Positions 31,812 through 40,041 of a DNA stretch of 64,000 bases are shown one piece after another. The DNA is from JAICJC01 sp963757605 (GTDB taxonomy: Bacteria; Actinomycetota; Thermoleophilia; Gaiellales; JAICJC01): NCBI GenBank assembly GCA_963757605.1, contig CAVWSF010000005.1, positions 1,364,001 to 1,428,000 on the forward strand. The letters run 5' to 3'. Both the position numbers and the translations under genes were made by a program. The notes under the pieces were generated by a model. That model did no database searches, was not told the origin of the DNA, and saw nothing but the letters and a program-made list of their open reading frames with translations. The stretch's first letter is position 1, and every line of letters begins with the position of its first letter.

Positions 31812-32594
31812 CTACGCGTCGAGCAGCGGCCCGAGGGCGCGGACGTAGGCGGCCGCCGAGCGGCCGTCCGGGTCGCGGCGCGGGTTGCCGCAGCACAGGC
31901 TCACGCCGACCACGCGGCCGGTGGCTGCGAGCGCCGCCATCTCGTCGACGAGGTGCGGGAGCCGCCAGCCGCCGGCGGCGGGGAAGTCGACGCCGGGCGA
32001 GTCCTCGGGGTCGAGGACGTCGCCGTCGAGATGGACGTGGAGCGGTGCATCGGCCGGGAGCCCCGCCAGGGCGCCCGCCACGTCGTCGGCCACGACGAGG
32101 CGCGAGCGGCCGATCGCCTCCTGCTCGCCGAGATCCAGGTCGCGCGCGCCGACGAGCGCCGCCCGCTCCTCCGGCAGCGCCGGCTCGGGCCCGGCGGCGG
32201 ACCGAAGCTCGTCGTGGCACCAGCCGAGCAGGATCGCGAACGGCATGCCGCCCAGGAAGCCGCTGGGCGTCGTCTCCGGCGTGTTCAGGTCGCCGTGGGC
32301 GTCGATCCAGACGAGCGCGAGCTCCGGGCTCGCCGTCCGCAGCCCCGCCACCACGGCCGGCGCGAGCGTGCACTCGCCGAGGAGCGCCAGCGGGCCGGAA
32401 GCCGCCGCCACCGCGTCGCGCAGCGCGGGCAGCCCGCGCGCCAGGCCCTCCTCGGGAGGCACGTCGAGGTCGAAGCCGACCCAGGCGCCGCCGTCGGAGC
32501 CGAGCGCCTCGGCGACCGCCCCCGGGCCGTCCTCCATCCCCGGCCCGTGGAACCGGCTCGACCACGGCGCCGTCACGACGGGCCGGCGGCTCAT
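31812..32594 (-). CDS. Arginase-family (ureohydrolase-like) protein with altered metal site
   Basis: A 260-residue ureohydrolase-fold protein with 'VWIDAHGDLNTPETTPSGFLGGMPFA' and 'HVHLDGDVLDPEDSPGVDFPAAGG', which supply Asp/His Mn ligands. The first ligand motif, normally GGDH, reads 'LLGECTLAPAVV', so one Mn-binding His is absent. Related actinobacterial proteins with GGDCT are known to me, so the change may define a subfamily with a different metal or substrate. It overlaps the otsA stop (ATGA), unlike the true arginase at 17628, which stands alone. Confidence 0.8.
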   Translation of the reverse strand: MSRRPVVTAPWSSRFHGPGMEDGPGAVAEALGSDGGAWVGFDLDVPPEEGLARGLPALRDAVAAASGPLALLGECTLAPAVVAGLRTASPELALVWIDAHGDLNTPETTPSGFLGGMPFAILLGWCHDELRSAAGPEPALPEERAALVGARDLDLGEQEAIGRSRLVVADDVAGALAGLPADAPLHVHLDGDVLDPEDSPGVDFPAAGGWRLPHLVDEMAALAATGRVVGVSLCCGNPRRDPDGRSAAAYVRALGPLLDA

Positions 32595-34057
32595 CGCAGC
32601 GCCTCGGGCATCTCGACACCGTGGACCTCGGCGAGATCGTCGAGCTGGTCCTGGATCCAACGGTCGATGTCGTGCTCGCGCACCTGGCGGCGGATGGCCT
32701 CGATCCGCTCGTGCCGGTCGGCCTCGGGCATGACCAGCGCCTCGTGGATCGCGTCCGCCGTCGCCTGGATGTCGAACGGGTTCACCGTGAGCGCGTAGCG
32801 GCCGAGCTCCACATGCGCGCCGGTGTTCTCGCTCAGGATGAGGACGCCATCGCGCTCGTTGATGAGGGGCGCCTCCTTCGCGATCAGGTTCATGCCGTCG
32901 AAGATCGCGTTCACGAGCAGCACGTCGTAGTGCTTGTACGCCGCCACCGCCTCCGGGAAGTTGTCGGAGATCCGCAGGTCGATCGGCATCCAGTCCCCGG
33001 TGTAGTAGCGGTCGTTCACCGCCCGCGCCGCGCGCTGGATGGCACCGACGTACTCGGCGTACTCCGGGATCTCCGGCCGCGACGGGTCGAGCAGGGCGAG
33101 CATCGTGACCCGGCCCGTCCACTCGGGATGGTCCGACAGGAAGAGGTCGAACGCCGAGAACCCGCGGACGACGTTCTTCGAGGGATCCGTGCGATCGACG
33201 CGCAGGATGAGCTTCTCGGGCCGGGCCTCGAGCACCTTCGGCTCGGCGTCGGCCACCTCGGGCTGAGCGGCGAGCCGCTCGAACTCGTCCGGGTCGACCG
33301 AGATCGGGTAAGCCCTGACGCGCACCCGGCGGCCGTCGATCTCGGCCTCGCCGCCGCGCACGTCGACCTGCGCGTTCGGCACGAACCGCTCGCAGCACTG
33401 CAGGAACGACCGCACGTAGCGCGGCGTGTGCAGCCCCACCAGGTCGCACGCCAGCATCGACTCGTGGATCGCCGTGCGGACGTCGACGGGCAGCACCCGC
33501 CAGTAGTCCGGCTGCGGCCACGGGACATGCGTGAAGTGGTGGATGACCGCACCGGGCACGCGGGCCCGCAGGAACCCCGGCACCATGAAGAGCTGGTAGT
33601 CGTGCACCATCACGAGCGGATGCGGCCCGGCCCCGGCCAGCTCCCCGGCTGCCGCCTCGGCGAAGCGCTCGTTGACCGGGACGTAGCCGGCCTCCCAGGC
33701 CAGCCGCACGTTCCGGTCGACCGAGGGCTCGAGCGCCAGGCTCCACAGGTAGTGGTGGATGAACCACAGCGTCGGGTTCGCGAAGACGTTGTAGTAGCGG
33801 TCGTACTCCTCCCGATCGTGCTGGACGAGGCGGAGCGTCAGATTGCCGTCGCGATAGGCGCCCTGCTCGGCGACCGCGGCGTCGTCGTCGGAGAGCGCGC
33901 TCGCCACCCACGTCAGCGGGCGCGTCGCCGTCAGCGCCGAGAGCCCCGTCACGAGTCCGCCCCCGCCGCGGCGGGCGGTGACCTCGCCGTCGGGAGCCAC
34001 CGAGAACCTGAGCGGCCCTCGATTCGAGACGATCAGAAGCTGCTGCTGCTCGTTCAT
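32591..34057 (-). CDS. otsA: Trehalose-6-phosphate synthase (GT20)
   Basis: A 488-residue glycosyltransferase: N-terminal 'LLIVSNRGPLRFSV', 'RRGGGGLVTGLSAL', 'VMVHDYQLFMVPGFLRARVPGA', 'HFTHVPWPQPDYWRVLP', 'LILRVDRTDPSKNVVRGFSAFDLFL', and 'NAIFDGMNLIAKEAPLINERDGVLILSENTGA'. It joins a nucleotide glucose to glucose-6-phosphate. No trehalose-6-phosphate phosphatase (otsB) gene lies next to it. ATG 34057 gives the family N-terminus; the longer frame is low-complexity. Gap to the upstream glycosyltransferase is 23 bp. Confidence 0.9.
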   Translation of the reverse strand: MNEQQQLLIVSNRGPLRFSVAPDGEVTARRGGGGLVTGLSALTATRPLTWVASALSDDDAAVAEQGAYRDGNLTLRLVQHDREEYDRYYNVFANPTLWFIHHYLWSLALEPSVDRNVRLAWEAGYVPVNERFAEAAAGELAGAGPHPLVMVHDYQLFMVPGFLRARVPGAVIHHFTHVPWPQPDYWRVLPVDVRTAIHESMLACDLVGLHTPRYVRSFLQCCERFVPNAQVDVRGGEAEIDGRRVRVRAYPISVDPDEFERLAAQPEVADAEPKVLEARPEKLILRVDRTDPSKNVVRGFSAFDLFLSDHPEWTGRVTMLALLDPSRPEIPEYAEYVGAIQRAARAVNDRYYTGDWMPIDLRISDNFPEAVAAYKHYDVLLVNAIFDGMNLIAKEAPLINERDGVLILSENTGAHVELGRYALTVNPFDIQATADAIHEALVMPEADRHERIEAIRRQVREHDIDRWIQDQLDDLAEVHGVEMPEALR

Positions 34058-34080
34058 CGTCGGGGTCGCGAGGCGGTGCC

Positions 34081-35355
34081 TCAGTCCCCCGCCACCACCT
34101 CGAGCTCGACCGTGGTCTCGCCGGCCATCCGGTGCATCAGCGCCAGCCAGTCGCGGAGCAGGCGCGGCATGAGGAACTTCCGCCGCACGTGCTCCTTGGC
34201 CCTGCGCGTCATGTCGCGGGTCGCGCCCGGGTCGGCGAGGATGTCCAGCGTGCGCTTGGCGCACTCCTCGGGCGAGTCGACGAGGTAGCCGGTCTCGCCG
34301 TCGCTGATCTGCGCGACGATCCCGCCAACCCGGCCGCCGATAGTGGGCCGGCTCTTCCAGAGCGCCTCGGACACGGTGAGCCCGAACCCCTCCCTGATCG
34401 ACTTCTGGATGCAGACGGCCGCCTGCACCTGGAACGCATTCACTTCGACGGCGCCGACGTTGTTCAAGTTGGAGAACATGAAGATGTCCGGATCCTCGTT
34501 GCAGTACTCCTGCGTCCGGTTCCAGTATTCCCAGCCCTCGGGGTCGTCATGTGCCATCGACCCGACGAGGGCGAGCTGCATGCCCGGATGGGCGCGCTTC
34601 ACCTCGCGATACGCGTCGATCACCCCGAGCGGGTCCTTCCACGGGTCGAACCGCGACACCTGGAGCATCAGCGGGCGGCTCACGTCCACGCCGAACTGGT
34701 CGACGATGTACGCCGCGTCGTCGGGCGCGAGGGCCATGTTCTTCGGCGCCAGCGGATCGATCGCCGGCGGCCAGATGACCGCCTCCTTCAGCCCGGCGCC
34801 GTGCGGGACGTAGGTCGGCATATGGAAGATGCAGGCGTCGTATGCGCGAAGACGCGGTGCGAGGAAGTCGAGCACGTCGGGGTTGGGCGTCGAGAGGTCG
34901 ATGTGGCAGCGCCACACCCACCGCGGCCGGGTGGTCTGGAGGAACTCGGGGATCGCCGCCGGCTGGGGGTCGTGCACCACGATGACGTCCCACTCGTCGG
35001 CGTCGGCGAGGGAGTCGGCGTTCAGCTTGTTGTAGCCGTCGAAGATCGCCCGCTGGCCGTCGGTCAGCCCGCGCTCGTCGCCCTGGAGCGCGTTGTGGAT
35101 CGTCTTCGTGACGTCGTAGAACTCCTCCTGGCCCTGGATCACGCGCCACTCGGCGTCGATCCCGGCGTCGATCATGAGCGGGATCAGCGTGTACTGGATC
35201 TCGGCGACGCCGCCCCCGAACGCGGTCGCCGAGAGGTGCAGCATGCGCCGCCCCTTGAGCGGCTCTGCGAGGGCCCGGATCTCCTCCGCGAGCGCCCGGC
35301 CGATCAGCGAGTTGTAATCGGCCAGCGCCTTGTGTCCCACGTTGACGCGCTGCAT
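34081..35355 (-). CDS. GT4 glycosyltransferase, TreT-like trehalose synthase
   Basis: A 424-residue GT4/GT-B protein. N-terminal 'LHLSATAFGGGVAEIQYTLIPLMIDAGIDAEWRVI', then 'VWRCHIDLSTPNPDVLDFL', 'LQVSRFDPWKDPLGVIDAYREVK', 'EVNAFQVQAAVCIQKSIREGFGLTVSEALWKSRPTIGGRVGGI' (donor-binding E..F..EA motif). The pattern matches the trehalose glycosyl-transferring synthase group, which makes trehalose directly from NDP-glucose and glucose. Next to otsA this points to trehalose or a related glucoside as the product. Exact acceptor is inferred. Confidence 0.75.
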   Translation of the reverse strand: MQRVNVGHKALADYNSLIGRALAEEIRALAEPLKGRRMLHLSATAFGGGVAEIQYTLIPLMIDAGIDAEWRVIQGQEEFYDVTKTIHNALQGDERGLTDGQRAIFDGYNKLNADSLADADEWDVIVVHDPQPAAIPEFLQTTRPRWVWRCHIDLSTPNPDVLDFLAPRLRAYDACIFHMPTYVPHGAGLKEAVIWPPAIDPLAPKNMALAPDDAAYIVDQFGVDVSRPLMLQVSRFDPWKDPLGVIDAYREVKRAHPGMQLALVGSMAHDDPEGWEYWNRTQEYCNEDPDIFMFSNLNNVGAVEVNAFQVQAAVCIQKSIREGFGLTVSEALWKSRPTIGGRVGGIVAQISDGETGYLVDSPEECAKRTLDILADPGATRDMTRRAKEHVRRKFLMPRLLRDWLALMHRMAGETTVELEVVAGD

Positions 35356-35397
35356 CGCCCGCGGAGGTTAGCCAAGAGGGCGGCGGAGACGACTCCC

Positions 35398-36768
35398 TCA
35401 ACCGGACGGGTCGGCGGGGAGGACGAGCGCGAACCGGGTGCGGCCGTTCTCCGAGTCGACCGTGATCGACCCGCCCATCCGCTGCGCCAGCTCGTCGGCG
35501 ATGGCGAGCCCCAGCCCGCTCCCGGCCGCGGTCGTCTCGGGGCCCCGCGAGAACCGCTCGAAGAGGTGGTCGCGCACGCGCGGGTCGATCCCCGGCCCGT
35601 CGTCGGAGACCTCGAGCCGGACGACGCCGTCCTGGGACGCCACCGCGACCCGGACGTTCGTGCCCGGCGGGGTGTGGCGAACGGCGTTGTCGAGGAGCGC
35701 CCGGCCGATCTGCTGGACGCGATCCTCGTCGCCGACGCCGCGCGGCGGAGGGGCGGGCGGGCGGGTCAGGACGATCCGGCTGCCGTGGCGCGCACCCAGG
35801 CCGCGGAACTCGCGCACGAGCGTCCGCGCGGTCGCCGCCAGGTCGACCGGCTCGCGGACGATCCCCACCGCGCCGGAGTCGAGCCGGCTCAGGTCGAGCA
35901 GGTCGCCCGCGAGCTTCGTCAGCCGGCTCACCTGCTCGCGGGTCGACTGCACGAACTCGGCCCGCGTCTCCTGGTCGAGGTCCTCCTCGGCCAGGAGCTC
36001 GAGGAACCCCGCCAGCGAGAAGAGCGGCGTTCGCAGCTCGTGCGAGGCGTTGGCGATGAAGTCCTTGCGCGCCCGGTCGACCTGGGCCAGGCGGGCCTGC
36101 ATCAGGTCGAACGACCGCGCGACCTGGCCCAGCTCGTCGGGCGAGTCGTCGCCGATCGGCTGGTCGAAGGTGCCGGCCGCGATCCGGCTGGCCGCCTCCT
36201 TCAGCCGCTCGAGCCGCACCGAGATCGCGAGCGCCGCACCCCAGCCGACGACGACGGCCACGGCCACGGCCACGAGCGTGGCGATCAGGATCTGCCGCTC
36301 GACGAGCGCTGCGGCGGCGGTCACGTCGCTCACCCCCTGGGTCAGGAAGAGCAGGCCGCCCGACACGCGAAACGCGACCACGACGCCGCCGCTGGGCGTG
36401 CGCCCACGGGCGAACCCGGTGCGCAGCGCGGCCTTCGCGAGCGGGCTCTTGGCCGAGAGGGTCGGCGGCGCGAGCTCCAGCGGCTCGAGCCCGGTGGCGG
36501 TTCGCCGATAGCCGGTGACGTTGGCGTTGGCGATGTGCTGCGTGCGGACCAGCGGCCGGCGCATGTGGGTGCCCGTCTTCATCGCCCGCTCGAGGCCGGG
36601 GGCGTGCTGCTGCGCGTGGGCGACCTGCTCGAGCCGGTCGAGCCGGTCCTGCACGAGGTCGTCGCGGAGGCTGGGGACGACGTACAGGAAGAGCACGCCC
36701 ATGGCCGTCGCCACCACCGCGCCGAACATGACGATCAGCCACAGACGCAGCGATCGGAGCGCGGGCAT
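35398..36768 (-). CDS. Membrane sensor histidine kinase
   Basis: A 456-residue kinase with a helix at ~9-30, an extracytoplasmic sensor region, a second helix around 165-185 ('ILIATLVAVAVAVVVGWGAAL'), HAMP ('SVRLERLKEAASRIAAGTFDQPI'), the H box 'DFIANASHELRTPLFSLAGF', N box 'RALLDNAVRHTPPGTNV', G1 'VSDDGPGIDP' and G2 'GSGLGLAIADEL'. Starts 20 bp after the response regulator, forming a two-component pair. Its stimulus is unknown; the downstream trehalose genes (42 bp gap) are candidate targets. Confidence 0.92.
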   Translation of the reverse strand: MPALRSLRLWLIVMFGAVVATAMGVLFLYVVPSLRDDLVQDRLDRLEQVAHAQQHAPGLERAMKTGTHMRRPLVRTQHIANANVTGYRRTATGLEPLELAPPTLSAKSPLAKAALRTGFARGRTPSGGVVVAFRVSGGLLFLTQGVSDVTAAAALVERQILIATLVAVAVAVVVGWGAALAISVRLERLKEAASRIAAGTFDQPIGDDSPDELGQVARSFDLMQARLAQVDRARKDFIANASHELRTPLFSLAGFLELLAEEDLDQETRAEFVQSTREQVSRLTKLAGDLLDLSRLDSGAVGIVREPVDLAATARTLVREFRGLGARHGSRIVLTRPPAPPPRGVGDEDRVQQIGRALLDNAVRHTPPGTNVRVAVASQDGVVRLEVSDDGPGIDPRVRDHLFERFSRGPETTAAGSGLGLAIADELAQRMGGSITVDSENGRTRFALVLPADPSG

Positions 36769-36788
36769 CAGATGGTCGACTCAGCCAT

Positions 36789-37490
36789 CTACGGCACCGC
36801 GTCGCGGAACCGGTAGCCGACCCCGCGCACCGTGAAGATGTACGCCGGCTCGCGCGAGTCGGGCTCGATCTTCTCGCGCAGGTGGCGGATGTGCACGTCG
36901 ATCGTGCGCGGCTCGCGGTAGGCCGAGTCGCCCCACACCGCCTCGAGCAGGGCCTGGCGGCTGTAGACGCGGCCCGGGTGGCTGGCGAGCGTCTGCAGCA
37001 CCTCGAACTCGACGTAGGTCAGCTGGACGCGGTCGCCGTCGACCGTGACGGCCCGCTTGGCCGGGTCGATCGTGATCGCGCCGGCCTCGATCGTGCCGTC
37101 GGCCGGGTGGTCGGCCTGGAGCCCGGCCCGGCGGAGCACGGCCCGGATGCGGCTTCTGAGCTCGCGGATCGAGAACGGCTTGGTGATGTAGTCGTCGGCG
37201 CCCAGCTCCAGGCCGAGCACCTTGTCGACCTCGTCGTCGCGGGCGGTCAGCATGATGATCGGGACGGCCGAGCCGGTGCGCAGTCTCCGGCACACCTCGA
37301 TCCCGTCCAGCCGGGGGAGCATGATGTCGAGCACGACGAGGTCGATGGGCTGCTCGGCGAACCGGCGCAGGGCCTCCTCGCCGTCGCGGGCCTGGATGAC
37401 GGTGTACCCCTCGCGCTCGAGCGGATACGTGAGGAGCTTCTGGATCGACTCCTCGTCGTCGACCAGCATGATGGTCGCATCGCCGGCCAT
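36789..37490 (-). CDS. OmpR/PhoB-family response regulator
   Basis: A 233-residue regulator. The receiver domain has 'MLVDDEES', phospho-acceptor Asp in 'LVVLDIMLPRLDG', Thr in 'IIMLTARD' and Lys in 'DDYITKPF'. The C-terminal winged helix has 'RAVTVDGDRVQLTYVEFEVLQTLASHPGRVYSRQALLEAVWG' and 'TIDVHIRHLREKIE..SREPAYIFTVRGVGYRF'. ATG 37490 begins directly before the domain. Pairs with the kinase downstream. Confidence 0.95.
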   Translation of the reverse strand: MAGDATIMLVDDEESIQKLLTYPLEREGYTVIQARDGEEALRRFAEQPIDLVVLDIMLPRLDGIEVCRRLRTGSAVPIIMLTARDDEVDKVLGLELGADDYITKPFSIRELRSRIRAVLRRAGLQADHPADGTIEAGAITIDPAKRAVTVDGDRVQLTYVEFEVLQTLASHPGRVYSRQALLEAVWGDSAYREPRTIDVHIRHLREKIEPDSREPAYIFTVRGVGYRFRDAVP

Positions 37491-37522
37491 GATCGCGAAG
37501 TTTAGTGCGCCGTTCCGTGTGC

Positions 37523-37528
37523 TATAAC
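37523..37528 (+). promoter_or_regulatory. -10 box TATAAC upstream of the M28-like gene
   Basis: TATAAC ends 10 nt before the GTG start at 37539 in a 48-bp divergent gap. With this spacing the 5' leader would be only a few nucleotides; no ribosome site is seen. No clear -35. Confidence 0.4.
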
Positions 37529-37538
37529 CGCGCCTCCC

Positions 37539-39272
37539 GTGGCGACTCAATCTCGCAGCCGGCACGGGCGGACGCGTGCCGTCGTGGTCTCGTGGCCGCT
37601 CTACCGCGTCCTGGCCGGCGCCGCGCTCCTGCCGCCGCTGATCGCGCTCCTCACGCTGCGCCAGCCGGCCATCCCGCAGCATCCGCAGCCGCCGCTCGAG
37701 TTCGACGGCAAGGCGGCCGCCAACGCCGCCGCCGCGTTCACCGCGGCGGAGCACGTGAACGGCCAGGCGTGCTGTGCGCCCGGCACCGGCGGCGAGCTGG
37801 CCGGAGCTGATTGGGTGACGCGCAAGCTGCGCGTGCTCGACAAGGGCTCGGCGCAGGCGTTCTTCACGGCCCGCGTGCCCGGCGAGACGTCGCCCGTGGC
37901 CATGTCCAACGTGATCGCCTACCGGCCCGGCCGCTCGCCGCAGGTGATCGCCGTCATCGCCCACCGCGACGGCTCGACCGGCGGGGACGCAGCCGGCAGC
38001 GGCCTGCTCGTCCAGCTCGCCCGCACGTTCGCCGACATGCCCCGCGACCGGGGGCTCGTGCTGGTGTCGACCGACGGGGGGCGCACGGGCGCACAGGGCG
38101 CGGCGGAGTTCGGGTCGAGCTGGGCGCTGCGCTCGCGCATCGTCGCCGCGATCGTCATCGACCGGGTGGCGGCCCCGCCGGGGACGGCGCTTCGGCTCGT
38201 GCTCCGCCCCGACACGCCGCGCGGCACGTCGCCGTCCCTCTACTCGACGGTCCGCGACGGGGTCGACACGTTCTACGGCACGGCGGCCGGCGAGCCGGGC
38301 GCCTACGACCAGCTCTCCGGGTACGCGATCCCGTACACACCCCAGGAGCAGGGGCCGCTGATCTCGCGCGACATCCCGGCGATCACGCTCACGGCGGGGA
38401 AGGCGGGCAACGCGGTTGCGCTGCGCAGCCTCGACTCGGCGCAGCTCGCCCGGGCCGGCACCACCGTCGCGAACGTCGTCTCCGAGCTCAACTCCGCCGT
38501 CACGATCGAGACGGGCGGCGAGCCCGGGCTCTTCCTCTCGGGGAAGGTGCTGCGCGGCTGGCTCGCCCAGATCACGCTGGCGATGCTGCTCGTCCCGGTC
38601 GTGGTCACAGTTCTCGACGTCGTCGCCCGCCTGCGCCGCCGCCGCATCCCGATCGGCCCCGGGGTGCGGGCGCTCGCCTGGCGGTTCGCGGCCTGGTTCA
38701 CAGCCCTGGCGGTGCTGTGGCTCGAGGCGCTGGCCCCGGGCAACCTCATGCCGAAGTTCGACAGTGCGCCGCTCCCGGGCGAGACCGGCGCCACCACCGC
38801 CGGGATCCTGATCGCGGCGGGCGCCGGGCTCCTCGTCTGGCGCTTTGCGAGCCGGCCGCGGCTCCTGCGCAACGCGCCCGTCACCGGCTCGGACCGCACC
38901 GGCGGCCTGGCCGGAGGGCTGGTCGGCATGCTCTTTGCGAGCGTGCTGCTCACGGCCGTCAACCCGTTCACGCTCATCGTGCTGCTGCCCGCTGCCCACC
39001 TGTGGCTCTGGATCCCGGCCTCCTCGCGGCTCGGCCGGCGTAGCATGCTGGCCTGCTACGCGGCCGGGTTCGCCGGCGTGGTCGCGCTCCTGTGGGAGCT
39101 GGCCGGGCCCCAGGGGCTCGGCGCCGACGCGCCGCGCGCGCTGGTCGCGATGATCGCGAGCGGCTACCTCTCGCCCGTCGTCTCGGCGTGCCTGTGCCTG
39201 GCCGCCGCCGCGGCCGCCCAGATCGGCGCCCTCGTGCTCGGCAGGTACGCCTCGCCGCATCCGCCGGTATAA
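37539..39272 (+). CDS. Membrane protein with degenerate M28-type peptidase domain
   Basis: A 577-residue protein. After an N-terminal helix (~20-40), residues ~60-320 resemble an M28 aminopeptidase domain: 'VIAVIAHRDGSTGGDAAGSGLLVQLARTF' keeps HxD and the bridging Asp. The catalytic EE motif is replaced ('GLVLVSTDGGRTGAQGAAEFG'), so peptidase activity is doubtful. Residues ~345-570 hold about seven membrane helices. GTG 37539 is the likely start, following the -10 box at 37523. Followed 7 nt later by a sortase gene; a joint role in surface protein handling is possible. Confidence 0.7.
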   Translation: MATQSRSRHGRTRAVVVSWPLYRVLAGAALLPPLIALLTLRQPAIPQHPQPPLEFDGKAAANAAAAFTAAEHVNGQACCAPGTGGELAGADWVTRKLRVLDKGSAQAFFTARVPGETSPVAMSNVIAYRPGRSPQVIAVIAHRDGSTGGDAAGSGLLVQLARTFADMPRDRGLVLVSTDGGRTGAQGAAEFGSSWALRSRIVAAIVIDRVAAPPGTALRLVLRPDTPRGTSPSLYSTVRDGVDTFYGTAAGEPGAYDQLSGYAIPYTPQEQGPLISRDIPAITLTAGKAGNAVALRSLDSAQLARAGTTVANVVSELNSAVTIETGGEPGLFLSGKVLRGWLAQITLAMLLVPVVVTVLDVVARLRRRRIPIGPGVRALAWRFAAWFTALAVLWLEALAPGNLMPKFDSAPLPGETGATTAGILIAAGAGLLVWRFASRPRLLRNAPVTGSDRTGGLAGGLVGMLFASVLLTAVNPFTLIVLLPAAHLWLWIPASSRLGRRSMLACYAAGFAGVVALLWELAGPQGLGADAPRALVAMIASGYLSPVVSACLCLAAAAAAQIGALVLGRYASPHPPV

Positions 39273-39273
39273 C
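39268..39273 (+). promoter_or_regulatory. -10 box TATAAC at leaderless distance from the sortase ATG
   Basis: TATAAC ends 6 nt before ATG 39280 and contains the stop codon TAA of the preceding gene. The sortase could thus be read from its own leaderless start as well as by read-through. Confidence 0.4.
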
Positions 39274-39279
39274 TCGATC

Positions 39280-40041
39280 ATGGGCACGACGATCCCTGCC
39301 GACGCCGAGGCGCAGGCCGCGGCGGCGACGAAGGCCGAGCGCACCGGCAGGCGCAGCTGGGTGCACCGCACCGGCTCGATCCTGATCGGGCTGGGCGTCG
39401 TCCTGATCGCCTACGCCGCGGTCGTCTGGTTCTGGGGCGACCCGATCACCGCGCTCTACGCCCGCCACGAGCAGGGCCAGCTCGCGCAGTCGTTCGACAA
39501 GGAGGTGCGAGCGTGGCCGGTGGCGCCGTCGGGCCCGGATCCGACCGTGGCGATGGCCCACATCCGCTCCGACGCCCACCGGTATTCGGCGGGGCTCGAG
39601 AACAGCCACCCGTTCGGCCGCCTCATCATCCCGCGGCTCGGGCTGAACGTGATCGTCGTGCAGGGCACCGACTGGTGGGACGACCTCTCGAAGGGGCCGG
39701 GCCACTACACGCAGACGACCGTGCCGGGGCTCGGGCGTACCGTGGCGATCGCCGGGCACCGGACCACGTTCGGCGCCTGGTTCCGGCACATCGACTCGCT
39801 CCGGGCCGGCGACCCGATCATCCTCCAGATGCCCTATGCGACGTTCCGCTACCAGGTGCAGTACCACCGCGTGGTGAAGAGCGACGACTGGAGCATCATC
39901 CGCCAGCAGGGCTACGACCGGCTGGTGCTGTCGGCCTGCCACCCGCTCTACTCCGCCTCGCACCGCTGGGTCGTGTTCGCCCGGGCGATGTTCGAGGCGC
40001 CGCGCGGCGGGCAGCGCGTCGCGATCCCGACGACGGCGTAG
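39280..40041 (+). CDS. Sortase (class E-like)
   Basis: A 253-residue membrane-anchored transpeptidase. Membrane helix at ~32-52, then the sortase beta-barrel: 'FGRLIIPRLGLNVIVVQGT', catalytic His160 in 'TVAIAGHRTTFGAWFRHIDSL', catalytic Cys220 in 'RLVLSACHPLYSASHRW', Arg229 following. Cys followed by HP is typical of class E sortases in actinobacteria. It anchors proteins with a C-terminal sorting signal to the cell wall; no LPxTG- or LAxTG-type substrate was found in this window. Stop is adjacent to the stop of convergent moeA (TAGCTA, 40039-40044). Confidence 0.9.
   Translation: MGTTIPADAEAQAAAATKAERTGRRSWVHRTGSILIGLGVVLIAYAAVVWFWGDPITALYARHEQGQLAQSFDKEVRAWPVAPSGPDPTVAMAHIRSDAHRYSAGLENSHPFGRLIIPRLGLNVIVVQGTDWWDDLSKGPGHYTQTTVPGLGRTVAIAGHRTTFGAWFRHIDSLRAGDPIILQMPYATFRYQVQYHRVVKSDDWSIIRQQGYDRLVLSACHPLYSASHRWVVFARAMFEAPRGGQRVAIPTTA

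Noticed and set aside
36789..39371. Possible 860-residue protein ending in a response regulator
   Set aside because: The extension is antisense to the M28-like membrane protein gene. The regulator starts cleanly at ATG 37490.
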